From the NCBI GenBank assembly GCA_022510405.1, contig JAFLTP010000015.1:18847-82846 (forward strand): a stretch of 64,000 nucleotides of DNA, given 5' to 3'. Each line of letters begins with the position of its first letter. Within the stretch, counting starts at the first letter, position 1. Of this stretch, positions 25,737-34,044 are shown one piece after another. The DNA is from Muribaculaceae bacterium. GTDB lineage: Bacteria > Bacteroidota > Bacteroidia > Bacteroidales > Muribaculaceae. A model generated the notes under the pieces. It worked only from the letters and a program-made list of their open reading frames with translations, was not told where the DNA came from and did no database searches. The position numbers were made by a program, and so were the translations under genes.

Positions 25737-27038
25737 ATGCTACTTCATCAATGCCGTGAATCTTTCGATTCCCTCTCTGATTTCAGAGCAAAACGCAACC
25801 GTTGCCGTGACTATACTTTCGGAAGGCAATGGAATGACATAATAGAAGTCAACGGATGCCGAATCACTGAGTATGAATACATCCTCAGAGAAGGCAACGT
25901 CCCGTTGAAAAACAACCTTATCCGTCGTATCGTGCGTAACGTTCTCGGAGTTTTCCGTTCACGTCTTCCCGACATCATGAACAGGTATTATTCAAAAGAA
26001 CTCGAGCAAGTCGCTGCCGCCAACTCCCTCTCGGAACTCTTTAGCCGTTCCCTTGAGGAATTCCTTATTTCCGGTATGGTGGTTCACCGTAAACGCTTCG
26101 GTTTCAACAAAGCGGTTCCCGGCATATGGACCGAAATTGTGTCACCATCATCTTTTTTCTTCAATACCGATGCACGTGACAGTCGCGGATGGGATATAAA
26201 CTTAATAGGTCAGATCCACAAAGTGGATTTCAACGACTGGTGCCGGGCATTCGTGAAAAACCGGGAGGATTTCTCAAGAGCCAAGAAACTTTTCGACGGG
26301 GGTTTGCGTCACCTGAACGTCACTGAAGTTTGGCGCAAGGAGGTCGTGCCCCGTGTGCTGGTTCACGACCGAAAAGCCGGTCTTGTTCGCAGGCTCTCCG
26401 AATCACAGGCCAAAGCCTTGAAAATGCCAAAGAAATGGATCCTGGACGAGGTGTGGAGATATTATTTCCTTTCTGACGACGGTTCCATTCTCACTGAAGG
26501 TGATTCTCCCTATATCCATGGTTCTCATCCCTATGTGATGAAATGTTATCCATATCTCGATGGGGAGATTCACAGTTTCGTGGGAGATATGATCGACCAA
26601 CAGCGTTACACCAACCGTCTGATCACCATGTATGATTGGGTCATAAGGGCATCAGCGAAGGGTGTGTTGCTTATCCCGGAAGGAGCCGTGGACCCATCCA
26701 ACTATCAAAACATTGCCGACCAATGGTCACGTTTCAATGGCGTTATCGTGTATAAGGGTGACCCCATGATTCCGGAACCAAAACAGATAAGCGGCAACAT
26801 GTCGAACTTAGGTATTTCCGAACTCCTCGAAATTCAACTCAAAATGCTTGAAGATGTAAGCGGTGTCAACGGTATTTTGCAGGGAAACACATCCGGAGGT
26901 AACGTGAGCGGTGAACTCTACAACAGCCAGACTACCAACGCCCTCAATTCCCTCTCCGACCTCCTGGAAACCTTCACAGCGTTCATACGCGACTCCTCAC
27001 TTCGGGATTACTCATTACTCTTAAAGAGTAAAGTTTAA
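25737..27038 (+). CDS. phage portal protein, probably C-terminally truncated
   Basis: A 433-residue portal-type protein. The N-terminal part (SFDSLSDFRAKRNRCRDYTFGRQWND) and the core (NNLIRRIVRNVLGVFRS; GDMIDQQRYTNRLITMYDW near 285; LKMLEDVSGVNGILQG near 375; GELYNSQTTNAL near 400) match portal proteins of Bacteroidales phages. The last codons and the stop (27023-27038) are made of heptamer repeat units, so the original C-terminus was probably lost when the array arose. It follows the terminase remnant, the canonical phage order. Confidence 0.78.
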   Translation: MLLHQCRESFDSLSDFRAKRNRCRDYTFGRQWNDIIEVNGCRITEYEYILREGNVPLKNNLIRRIVRNVLGVFRSRLPDIMNRYYSKELEQVAAANSLSELFSRSLEEFLISGMVVHRKRFGFNKAVPGIWTEIVSPSSFFFNTDARDSRGWDINLIGQIHKVDFNDWCRAFVKNREDFSRAKKLFDGGLRHLNVTEVWRKEVVPRVLVHDRKAGLVRRLSESQAKALKMPKKWILDEVWRYYFLSDDGSILTEGDSPYIHGSHPYVMKCYPYLDGEIHSFVGDMIDQQRYTNRLITMYDWVIRASAKGVLLIPEGAVDPSNYQNIADQWSRFNGVIVYKGDPMIPEPKQISGNMSNLGISELLEIQLKMLEDVSGVNGILQGNTSGGNVSGELYNSQTTNALNSLSDLLETFTAFIRDSSLRDYSLLLKSKV

Positions 27039-27297
27039 AGTATAAAGTTTAAAGTTTAAAGATGAAAGATTAAAGTTTAAAGTTGAAAGTGTAAAGTGTA
27101 AAGTTTAAAGAAGTTACTAACAACTTAAAACTAACAACTTAAAACTTACGACTCACAACTAATTAAAGTTTAAAGATGAAAGTTTAAAGTTTAAAGTAAA
27201 TTCTTAAAACTTACAACTCACAACTCACGACTTACGACTCACTCCTCACAACTCACGACTTACGACTTAAAACTTACGACTCACAACTCAAAATCCA
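27023..27297 (+). repeat. double heptamer array between portal and next gene
   Basis: Two A-then-B blocks: 13 A units (27023-27113) with 7 B units, a 2-nt phase slip at 27163, then 5 A units and 14 B-type units to 27297. The first junction (AAAGAAG, TTACTAA) equals that of the tyrS array; the second (AAAGTAA, ATTCTTA) equals that of the portal array. It ends 5 nt before the next ATG. Confidence 0.9.
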
Positions 27298-27302
27298 CAA
27301 CC

Positions 27303-28472
27303 ATGCACTATATCGACATTCCTTTCCGTAATCCGTCATCTGCTTCCGATTTTTCGTGCCCCGACGGTGAAATCAATCCTCACTACTTACAGCTTACAAC
27401 CAACAACCCCCAACTCACACCCGATATTGACTTCGCCCTTGTCAGTACCAGGCTACCGGGTTGGAATATAAATCCAGACCAGTTCCCGATGAAAACACTC
27501 GTAGCATCAGAACCTTCCATGGAATATTGGACTTCTCTGGGTTCACAGCTACTTTCACAGTTCAAATCGGAAACCTCAAACCAGAACCTCTTTGTAGCAC
27601 CTTTCTATGCCTATGCGGCCTGGAAAACCTATGACGGGATATATCTATCGCCATCCGACAGGATACTGTTGACACCCAACAGTACGGTTCCTCTTGTGGC
27701 TACCGACGGGAACATCAATTCCATCGAATTGGAATTCAAGATAGCGGCAGCCGTCTGTGAACTTTACTTCCGAATGCGTGCACCGGAAATCTTACGTGAC
27801 TGGGTTGGAATTATTGAATCCCTTCAGATTTTCGTTAGCGATCCCATTCAAAACTGGAATACTTTCCAGGCTTTTATCCCTTACAAGCACATAACTACAG
27901 ACAGCTATTGTGAATCGCTTGACCTTGATTCCGGAGAGATAGCCCAAAGAAGAGTCTGCACCGAAACCCTGGCTTTGGCTTGGAGGGCCAATTTGACTCA
28001 GTCAGATAAGAACGGACCAGGTAAAGGAGGGGATATTAAATTCTATCCTTTCGCCTCCATTCCGCTTGGTGAAGTAGATATCAAATCATCCTGGTCATCC
28101 CTAAGTTCCTTTAAAGAATCCCAAACGGTGCCCAATAATACTGAAACGGTAAAAGACGGTCAGGAACTAATCATCCAAGGTACGGGTCGTGAAATCTCAA
28201 TTTCCACGCGTCCTCTCAAACTCACTTCAGCCGCGCGCTTCAAACGTTTAATACGTGCATACCTCCGTGGAAATTTCAATCCCTCAAAGATCACTTTCAG
28301 TATATATGCAAGCCATGATATGCTTTCATGGTGGTGCATATCCAAAAGAACCGGAGGAGAGGTTTTGGCTTTCCCACAAACCTCTTTCCGGTTTTTCAAG
28401 GCACAGGTTGCAGGAAAATTGGAAACAGGGGAAAATTTACAAGGAATATCCTTTACGTATGTTGTGTATTAA
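27303..28472 (+). CDS. unrecognised protein in phage remnant
   Basis: A 389-residue soluble protein beginning MHYIDIPFRNPSSASDFSCP. It is probably beta-rich, with no signal peptide, membrane segment or known catalytic motif. Position after the portal gene suggests a minor structural phage protein. It could equally be a cargo gene of the remnant. A 5-unit heptamer stretch (27385-27419) lies near its 5' end and encodes LQLTTNNPQLTP. The promoter of the next gene overlaps its last codons. Confidence 0.55.
   Translation: MHYIDIPFRNPSSASDFSCPDGEINPHYLQLTTNNPQLTPDIDFALVSTRLPGWNINPDQFPMKTLVASEPSMEYWTSLGSQLLSQFKSETSNQNLFVAPFYAYAAWKTYDGIYLSPSDRILLTPNSTVPLVATDGNINSIELEFKIAAAVCELYFRMRAPEILRDWVGIIESLQIFVSDPIQNWNTFQAFIPYKHITTDSYCESLDLDSGEIAQRRVCTETLALAWRANLTQSDKNGPGKGGDIKFYPFASIPLGEVDIKSSWSSLSSFKESQTVPNNTETVKDGQELIIQGTGREISISTRPLKLTSAARFKRLIRAYLRGNFNPSKITFSIYASHDMLSWWCISKRTGGEVLAFPQTSFRFFKAQVAGKLETGENLQGISFTYVVY
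27385..27419 (+). repeat. 5-unit heptamer stretch inside a coding region
   Basis: ACTTACA, GCTTACA, ACCAACA, ACCCCCA, ACTCACA in phase, 35 bp, inside the 27303-28472 gene; same family and strand as the neighbouring arrays. Confidence 0.65.
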
Positions 28473-28492
28473 CCCTATTTTGGTTATCTTTG
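28462..28492 (+). promoter_or_regulatory. Bacteroidetes-type promoter of secreted-protein gene
   Basis: TTG (28462-28464), 20 nt, then TATCTTTG (28485-28492), fitting TTTG-N19-21-TAnnTTTG. It lies 37 bp before the start codon and overlaps the end of the phage-remnant gene. Confidence 0.7.
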
Positions 28493-28529
28493 AAGGCTAA
28501 CAAAAAACAATAACCAACTGCCTTATATT

Positions 28530-30242
28530 ATGAAAAAAGCTATCCTGATCTGTTCGTTTCTGTTAGGGATCTCCTTGTTGCCGTTATCTGCACGGGAGAC
28601 CTGTAATTCCATCACCCTTCACGGCAAAACCTACAAAATAGGTAATGTTTATGGCCATCCACAGGCCACCCGTGCCTCCATAGAAGATGATATTATATAT
28701 GATCCACAGGGCACCACCCGCCTTTATGAAAAACAGTGTTACGGCACATCGGTTTGGAACGGAGCCATGCAGCTATATGAAGAAAAGTTCCCCGCTACAA
28801 TAGTGTGGGGCAACAATAATGATGTGTATGTACAGAATATTCTGTCTACAATGCCTACCGAAACTTTTGTGAAAGGCACAATCGACGGCAATATCATTAC
28901 ATTCCCTGCCGGGCAGGTGGTGTTAAGAGAGGAATTCGACTCTAATTACGGTGTCGGAGTCGGCATAGGCCGCACCCAGATTAATGAAGAGGAAGAGACC
29001 ATAGATTTCTTCTACGACCCTGAGGTGACAGAATTCCAAATGACGGTGGATGAAAAAGGTAATCTTGATTTGATACTCCCCGGAGAACCCTTCAATGGAG
29101 AAGAACCAACAGAATACATTCTTTGCTATTATTTCACCGATAATGAGGAATTCAGCGGCTTCTCTGATTTCTACCAGCATTACACAGCTAAAGAATATCA
29201 GATTGTCTCCTTGCCTGAAGGAGTGGAGACTGAACAATATGTCTATGTTGACGATTATGACTACGCAAGTTTTGTGGAGGTGGCATTCACCGACGATTAT
29301 ATCTATATCTTGGGTTTGAACCCGATGATGGAAGAAGGAGTGGTGAGAGCAAAAATCAATGGAAACACCGCAACCATTGCCCAAAATGAATATATGGGAG
29401 TATACATGGGTATGGATTATATCTTCACAAAGGTGTTGATTGATAATCCGGATTTCGATGACAACGATTATTTCAGCCCCGAATATATCATGGCTCCGGC
29501 CAACCAGGGATTCAATCTTACATTCGACCGTGAAGCCGGCATTATCGTTGCGGATACTCCGGGAGTGTATCTGAGTTTCCAACCGGATGAAGACAACTAT
29601 GAAAAAAGCATCTGTGTTTTAGGTGAATTCACCCTTACATATCAGGCTACATCAGCGGGTACTCCTGCAAACCCGACGCATCTGCTTTACTTGGAAAACT
29701 GGCTTCTTTACCAAGGTTTTTCAGACTTCCAGTTCTATCTCTCAAATTATTCTACCGAGGGACAATTGCTTGATGTAGAAGGTATTTTATATAGAGTCCT
29801 GGTAAACGGAAATCCCATTATTTTCGGTGAGGGTCCCAGAGTGAATTTCTTCAATGAATCGGTAACAGCGTATCGCGGTGTGCCTGCGCAACAAATGTGG
29901 CTTCCTTATATGTTCATGAATGACGAGGACATCTATAAGCAATTTAACAACCAGTTCGGAATCGGTATCTATGAATTTGATGTCAAGACAATCGGCGTGC
30001 AAAGTCTTTACTACCATGATGAAGTATACACTTATAGCGACATAGTGACGCTTGACGTAGAGACCGGTGAAGTGACAGAAACACCCATGGGAGTGCAGAC
30101 TGTGGTGGGTGCAAATGTGGAAAAGGTGGAATACTTCAATCTTTCGGGCATGAAAGTAGACAATCCGTCACATGGAATTTTCATTAGGAAAACAACTTAT
30201 TCAGACGGAAAGGTAATCACTGATAAACAACTAATCCCGTAA
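28530..30242 (+). CDS. secreted protein with Bacteroidales-type C-terminal tail
   Basis: A 570-residue exported protein. The signal peptide covers residues 1-20 (MKKAILICSFLLG, likely cleavage at LSA-RE). The body is acidic and beta-rich with no recognised enzyme motif. The C-terminus (VEYFNLSGMKV near 540, GIFIRKTTYSDGKV) matches the short terminal beta element on many secreted Prevotella and Muribaculaceae proteins, similar to type IX secretion-type tails. It has its own consensus promoter. Cell-surface or extracellular function is likely; substrate is unknown. Confidence 0.65.
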   Translation: MKKAILICSFLLGISLLPLSARETCNSITLHGKTYKIGNVYGHPQATRASIEDDIIYDPQGTTRLYEKQCYGTSVWNGAMQLYEEKFPATIVWGNNNDVYVQNILSTMPTETFVKGTIDGNIITFPAGQVVLREEFDSNYGVGVGIGRTQINEEEETIDFFYDPEVTEFQMTVDEKGNLDLILPGEPFNGEEPTEYILCYYFTDNEEFSGFSDFYQHYTAKEYQIVSLPEGVETEQYVYVDDYDYASFVEVAFTDDYIYILGLNPMMEEGVVRAKINGNTATIAQNEYMGVYMGMDYIFTKVLIDNPDFDDNDYFSPEYIMAPANQGFNLTFDREAGIIVADTPGVYLSFQPDEDNYEKSICVLGEFTLTYQATSAGTPANPTHLLYLENWLLYQGFSDFQFYLSNYSTEGQLLDVEGILYRVLVNGNPIIFGEGPRVNFFNESVTAYRGVPAQQMWLPYMFMNDEDIYKQFNNQFGIGIYEFDVKTIGVQSLYYHDEVYTYSDIVTLDVETGEVTETPMGVQTVVGANVEKVEYFNLSGMKVDNPSHGIFIRKTTYSDGKVITDKQLIP

Positions 30243-30248
30243 ATTTGT

Positions 30249-30256
30249 TATATTTG
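30249..30256 (+). promoter_or_regulatory. -7 promoter element
   Basis: TATATTTG followed by C matches the Bacteroidetes -7 box. No good -33 TTTG is seen about 20 nt upstream. It is probably the start of the four-helix-bundle gene transcript, and perhaps of pckA. Confidence 0.45.
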
Positions 30257-30338
30257 CAGAAAAATAGAGTTTTTATAGTTTTTGATGTTTTTATTGTTTT
30301 TAATGACATCGTTTAAACTACTATTTTAGATTTTTGTT

Positions 30339-30785
30339 ATGATTTCCTCTGACTATAAAGACCTGCAAGTTTGGAATAAATCCATGGATTTAGCTTTGGA
30401 AATTTATGATTCATCAAGAGACTTCCCGGAGGAAGAAAAATTCGGTTTAGTATCGCAGATGAGAAGGGCTGCAGTGTCGATTCCTTGTAATATTGCCGAG
30501 GGACATGCAAGATATTCAGATAAGGAATTCATACATTTTTTAAAAATAGCTTTAGGTTCTAATGCTGAACTTGAAACCCAAATAATACTGAGTCACAGGT
30601 TAGGTTTTTTATCCAGTGAAAAACATGATCTTATTTTAAAGGAAACTAAGGATATAAGTAAAATGACTATTTCCTTTATCAATTATTTGGAAAATAAAAT
30701 AAAACACCCCAACAACTCCAAAAACAATAACAACACTAAAAACAACAACCACAATAAAAACAATAATAACACTAATAACAAATAA
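30339..30785 (+). CDS. four-helix-bundle protein (IVS/S23 family) with Asn-rich tail
   Basis: A 148-residue protein. Residues 1-118 match the small four-helix-bundle family first named for proteins encoded in 23S rRNA intervening sequences (YKDLQVWNKSMDLALEIY, then QMRRAAVSIPCNIAEGHAR, then FLKIALGSNAELETQI). Diversity-generating retroelement Avd proteins share this fold, but no reverse transcriptase is nearby. The last 28 residues are almost pure Asn/Lys/Thr/His, encoded by an AAC/AAT-rich repeat. The stop is 16 nt before pckA. Confidence 0.85.
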   Translation: MISSDYKDLQVWNKSMDLALEIYDSSRDFPEEEKFGLVSQMRRAAVSIPCNIAEGHARYSDKEFIHFLKIALGSNAELETQIILSHRLGFLSSEKHDLILKETKDISKMTISFINYLENKIKHPNNSKNNNNTKNNNHNKNNNNTNNK

Positions 30786-30801
30786 CAACTAATAAACAAC
30801 A

Positions 30802-32409
30802 ATGGCAAAAAACATTGATCTTTCAAAGTATGGCATCAAAGATGTCAAGGAAGTAATCTACAATCCTTCCTACGAGGAGCTCTACAAGGCAGAAACCGAC
30901 CCTTCTCTCGAAGGATTCGAAAAAGGAACAGTTACTGAACTCGGTGCTGTTAACGTTATGACAGGTGTTTACACCGGCCGTAGCCCTAAGGATAAATTCA
31001 TCGTTCTCGACACCAATTCAAAAGACAACGTATGGTGGACAACAGAAGAATATCCCAACGACAACAAGCCTGTGACTGAAGAGGCTTGGAAGGAAATCAA
31101 GGAAGTGGCAGTTAAGGAACTTTCCGGCAAGAAACTTTATGTAGTTGACCGTTTCTGCGGTACCAACGCCGACACCCGTATGGCTGTCCGTTTCATCGTG
31201 GAAGTGGCTTGGCAGGCTCACTTCGTGACCAACATGTTTATCGCCCCGACAGCTGAAGAACTTGAAAACTTTGAACCCGACTTCATCGTTTACAACGCTT
31301 CAAAGGCTAAACTCACAAACTATAAGGAACTCGGTCTTAACTCAGAAACCGCAGTTGTTTTCAACACCACAACCAAGGAACAGGTTATCATCAACACTTG
31401 GTATGGCGGCGAAATGAAGAAAGGTATGTTCTCAATGATGAACTATTACCTCCCATTGAAGGGCATCGCTTCCATGCACTGTTCAGCCAACACCGACAAA
31501 GAAGGCAAGAACACAGCTATCTTCTTCGGTCTCTCCGGTACAGGTAAGACCACTCTTTCCACCGACCCGAAACGTCTCCTCATCGGTGACGACGAACACG
31601 GTTGGGACGACAATGGCGTATTCAACTATGAAGGCGGTTGCTATGCGAAGGTTATCAACCTCGACAAGGAAAGCGAACCCGACATTTACAATGCTATCCG
31701 TAGAAACGCTCTTCTCGAAAACGTTACAGTTGACAAGGACGGCAAGATCGACTTCACCGACAAGAGCGTGACAGAAAACACACGTGTTTCTTATCCTATC
31801 AACCACATCGAGTCTATCGTAGAACCCGTATCCGCAGGTCCTGACGCGAAGAACGTTATCTTCCTTTCAGCAGATGCATTCGGCGTGCTTCCTCCGGTAT
31901 CTATCCTCGACGACGAGCAGACTCAATACTACTTCCTCAGCGGTTTCACAAGCAAACTCGCCGGTACTGAACGTGGTATTACAGAACCGACTCCTACTTT
32001 CTCAGCTTGCTTCGGCCAGGCATTCCTCGAACTCCACCCGACAAAATATGCTGAAGAACTCGTGAAGAAGATGAAGAAGAGCGGTGCCAAGGCTTACTTG
32101 GTGAACACAGGTTGGAATGGAAGCGGCAAGCGTATCTCCATCAAGGATACACGCGGTATCATCGACGCTATCCTCGACGGCGCTATCCTCAAGGCTCCTA
32201 CCAAGAAAATTCCTATCTTCGACTTCACAGTTCCTACCGAACTTCCTGGTGTAGATCCGAAGATCCTTGATCCTCGCGACACTTATGCTAATTCTGAAGA
32301 TTGGAAAGTTAAGGCTGAGAAACTTGCAGGCATGTTTATCAAGAACTTCAAGAAGTTCGAATATAACGAAGCAGGCAAGAAACTCGTGGCAGCCGGTCCG
32401 AAACTCTAA
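30802..32409 (+). CDS. pckA: phosphoenolpyruvate carboxykinase (ATP)
   Basis: A 535-residue cytoplasmic enzyme interconverting oxaloacetate and phosphoenolpyruvate with ATP/ADP. In gut Bacteroidales it mainly runs toward oxaloacetate, fixing CO2 for the succinate/propionate branch. Visible motifs are TGRSPKDKF near residue 58 (substrate binding), the kinase-specific loop [11 protein letters not shown] (about 243-253), the metal-binding GDDEHGWDD shortly after, and the C-terminal [17 protein letters not shown]. Length matches the ATP-dependent family. High use of C/G-ending codons suggests high expression. It is followed by three hairpins including a strong terminator. Confidence 0.97.
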   Translation: MAKNIDLSKYGIKDVKEVIYNPSYEELYKAETDPSLEGFEKGTVTELGAVNVMTGVYTGRSPKDKFIVLDTNSKDNVWWTTEEYPNDNKPVTEEAWKEIKEVAVKELSGKKLYVVDRFCGTNADTRMAVRFIVEVAWQAHFVTNMFIAPTAEELENFEPDFIVYNASKAKLTNYKELGLNSETAVVFNTTTKEQVIINTWYGGEMKKGMFSMMNYYLPLKGIASMHCSANTDKEGKNTAIFFGLSGTGKTTLSTDPKRLLIGDDEHGWDDNGVFNYEGGCYAKVINLDKESEPDIYNAIRRNALLENVTVDKDGKIDFTDKSVTENTRVSYPINHIESIVEPVSAGPDAKNVIFLSADAFGVLPPVSILDDEQTQYYFLSGFTSKLAGTERGITEPTPTFSACFGQAFLELHPTKYAEELVKKMKKSGAKAYLVNTGWNGSGKRISIKDTRGIIDAILDGAILKAPTKKIPIFDFTVPTELPGVDPKILDPRDTYANSEDWKVKAEKLAGMFIKNFKKFEYNEAGKKLVAAGPKL

Positions 32410-32413
32410 TGGG

Positions 32414-32463
32414 TAGGAGTTATCCCAAACTCCTAAAAACGGGAAGGAGGTTTCCTAACCTCC
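32414..32463 (+). repeat. two tandem hairpins after pckA
   Basis: TAGGAGTT / AACTCCTA (32414-32435) and GGAGGTT / AACCTCC (32446-32463) are perfect short stems between the pckA stop codon and its terminator. They may protect the mRNA 3' end. Confidence 0.5.
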
Positions 32464-32476
32464 TCCTTATAAACCT

Positions 32477-32508
32477 AAAAAAGAGCCTTTTTTAAAGGCT
32501 CTTTTTTT
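32477..32508. terminator. intrinsic terminator between pckA and tyrS
   Basis: AAAAAAGAGCCTTT pairs with AAAGGCTCTTTTTT, with A-rich and T-rich flanks. It can serve both convergent genes. Confidence 0.85.
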
Positions 32509-32547
32509 ATTTGTAGCTGCAGCCATCCTCGGCTGCTCAGGTATCTA

Positions 32548-33840
32548 CTATCCTTTTTTTATCAAAAAGTAATTCTTCTTGCCTTTCTGCACCAAAATAT
32601 ATTTTCCGTTAAGCAAATCCTCTGCTGTAACGTTAGCATTCGGATCTGTCACCTTCTTCTTGTTGATGCTCACGCCACCTTGCTGCACCATCTTTCTCGC
32701 TTCCCCTTTCGACGGGAAAACCTGAGTCTTCACAGCCAGGAAGTCCAATAACGGGATACCTGCGTTCAATTCCTCTTCCGACACCTGGAATGTTGGCACA
32801 CCTTCAAACACCTCCAGGAATGTCTTCTCGTCAAGGTTCTTCAGGGCTTCGTCGGTTGCGTTTCCGAACAGAATACGGCTCGCTTCAACAGCCTTGTCAT
32901 ACTCGTCACGTCCGTGAACCATCACCGTCACCTCCTCTGCAAGTTTCTTCTGCATCGGACGTGCGCCCGGATTCTGTGCGTGTTCAGTCGCCAATGCATC
33001 GATCTCTTCCTTGGTTAGAGTGGTGAAGATCTTCAGATACTTCTCGGCTTCGGCGTCGCTCACATTGAGCCAGAACTGATAGAACTTGTATGGGGATGTG
33101 TAACGTGCGTCAAGCCATACGTTGCCGCTCTCGGTCTTGCCGAATTTGCTGCCGTCGGGTTTGGTTATGAGAGGGCAGGTGAGGGCATAAGCCTCGCCGC
33201 CTGTCTTCCGGCGGATAAGTTCGGTGCCGGTGGTGATATTGCCCCATTGGTCGCTACCGCCCAACTGAAGTTTGCAATTCTTGTCCTGGTAAAGATGTAG
33301 GAAATCGAATCCCTGGAGCAACTGGTAGGTGAATTCCGTAAAAGAAAGACCGTCACGAGCCTCGCCGTTGAGACGTTTCTGCACTGAATCTTTCGCCATC
33401 ATATAGTTCACAGTGATGTGCTTGCCGATCTCGCGTGCGAAATCGAGGAAAGTAACATCCTTGGTCCAGTCGTAATTGTTGACCAGTTCGGCCTTGTTTG
33501 GTGCGTCAGAATCAAAATCCAGGAAACGTGCCAGCTGTTTCTTGATAGCCTCCTGGTTGTGGCGCAATGTAGCCTCGTCGAGAAGATTTCTTTCCGCGCT
33601 CTTGCCTGAAGGGTCCCCGATCATACCGGTTGCGCCACCCACTAAAGCCAACGGCTTATGGCCGCAACGTTGGAAATGTCTCAACATCATAACGCCGCAA
33701 AGATGTCCTATATGCAGAGAGTCAGCCGTGGGGTCGATACCTAAGTAGGCAGTAGTCATTCCCTTCTTAAGTTCCTCCTCCGTTCCCGGCATCACGGTAT
33801 GAATCATACCTCTCCATTTCAATTCCTCAATAAAGTCCAT
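32548..33840 (-). CDS. tyrS: tyrosyl-tRNA synthetase
   Basis: A 430-residue class I aminoacyl-tRNA synthetase charging tRNA-Tyr. The Rossmann catalytic domain shows HIGH at residues 43-46 (SLHIGHL), [13 protein letters not shown] near 73, the tyrosine-binding [13 protein letters not shown] and [13 protein letters not shown] segments, and the KMSKS-type loop KFGKT near 230. The C-terminal 70 residues form an S4-type RNA-binding domain ([19 protein letters not shown]). The ATG at 33840 follows a 5' leader filled by a heptamer array; the -7 box lies about 180 bp upstream. Confidence 0.97.
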   Translation of the reverse strand: MDFIEELKWRGMIHTVMPGTEEELKKGMTTAYLGIDPTADSLHIGHLCGVMMLRHFQRCGHKPLALVGGATGMIGDPSGKSAERNLLDEATLRHNQEAIKKQLARFLDFDSDAPNKAELVNNYDWTKDVTFLDFAREIGKHITVNYMMAKDSVQKRLNGEARDGLSFTEFTYQLLQGFDFLHLYQDKNCKLQLGGSDQWGNITTGTELIRRKTGGEAYALTCPLITKPDGSKFGKTESGNVWLDARYTSPYKFYQFWLNVSDAEAEKYLKIFTTLTKEEIDALATEHAQNPGARPMQKKLAEEVTVMVHGRDEYDKAVEASRILFGNATDEALKNLDEKTFLEVFEGVPTFQVSEEELNAGIPLLDFLAVKTQVFPSKGEARKMVQQGGVSINKKKVTDPNANVTAEDLLNGKYILVQKGKKNYFLIKKG

Positions 33841-33848
33841 ATATCTTG

Positions 33849-33995
33849 TGAGTTGTTAGTTTTAAGTTTTAAGTTGTAAGTTGTAAGTTGTGAGTTGTAA
33901 GTTGTGAGTTGTTAGTTATAAGTTTTAAGTTTTAAGTTGTGAGTTGTGAGTTGTTAGTAACTTCTTTAAACTTTAAACTTTACACTTTAAACTTT
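33849..33995 (-). repeat. 21-unit heptamer array in the tyrS leader
   Basis: Read on the minus strand: five A units (AAAGTTT, AAAGTGT, AAAGAAG), a TTACTAA junction, then fifteen B-type units (CAACTCA, CAACTTA, AAACTTA), all in one 7-bp phase for exactly 147 bp. It ends 8 nt before the tyrS ATG. Same order and orientation relative to the gene as at 25548 and 27023. Confidence 0.9.
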
Positions 33996-34015
33996 AATTA
34001 GTTTTAATTGTGAAT

Positions 34016-34024
34016 GCAAAATTA
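34016..34024 (-). promoter_or_regulatory. -7 promoter element of tyrS
   Basis: TAATTTTGC on the minus strand, an exact Bacteroidetes -7 match. No clear -33 element; that position falls inside the end of the upstream ATPase gene. Transcription from here would include the whole heptamer array in the tyrS 5' leader. Confidence 0.6.
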
Positions 34025-34044
34025 ATAAAATTTCCCCAATCCCT

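Larger units (their letters stand above)
23884..28472 (+). mobile_element. remnant of a second, resident phage
   Basis: Three phage-type genes (terminase large subunit, portal, one unknown) with base composition like the flanking chromosome. The expected protease, capsid and tail genes are missing: the next gene downstream is a chromosomal secreted protein. The gaps are filled by heptamer arrays. It is probably a decayed or domesticated prophage whose left part lies beyond the inserted AT-rich prophage. Confidence 0.65.

Noticed and set aside
25548..27297. Regular repeats resembling a CRISPR array
   Set aside because: The unit is 7 bp with no unique spacers, and no cas gene is in the window.
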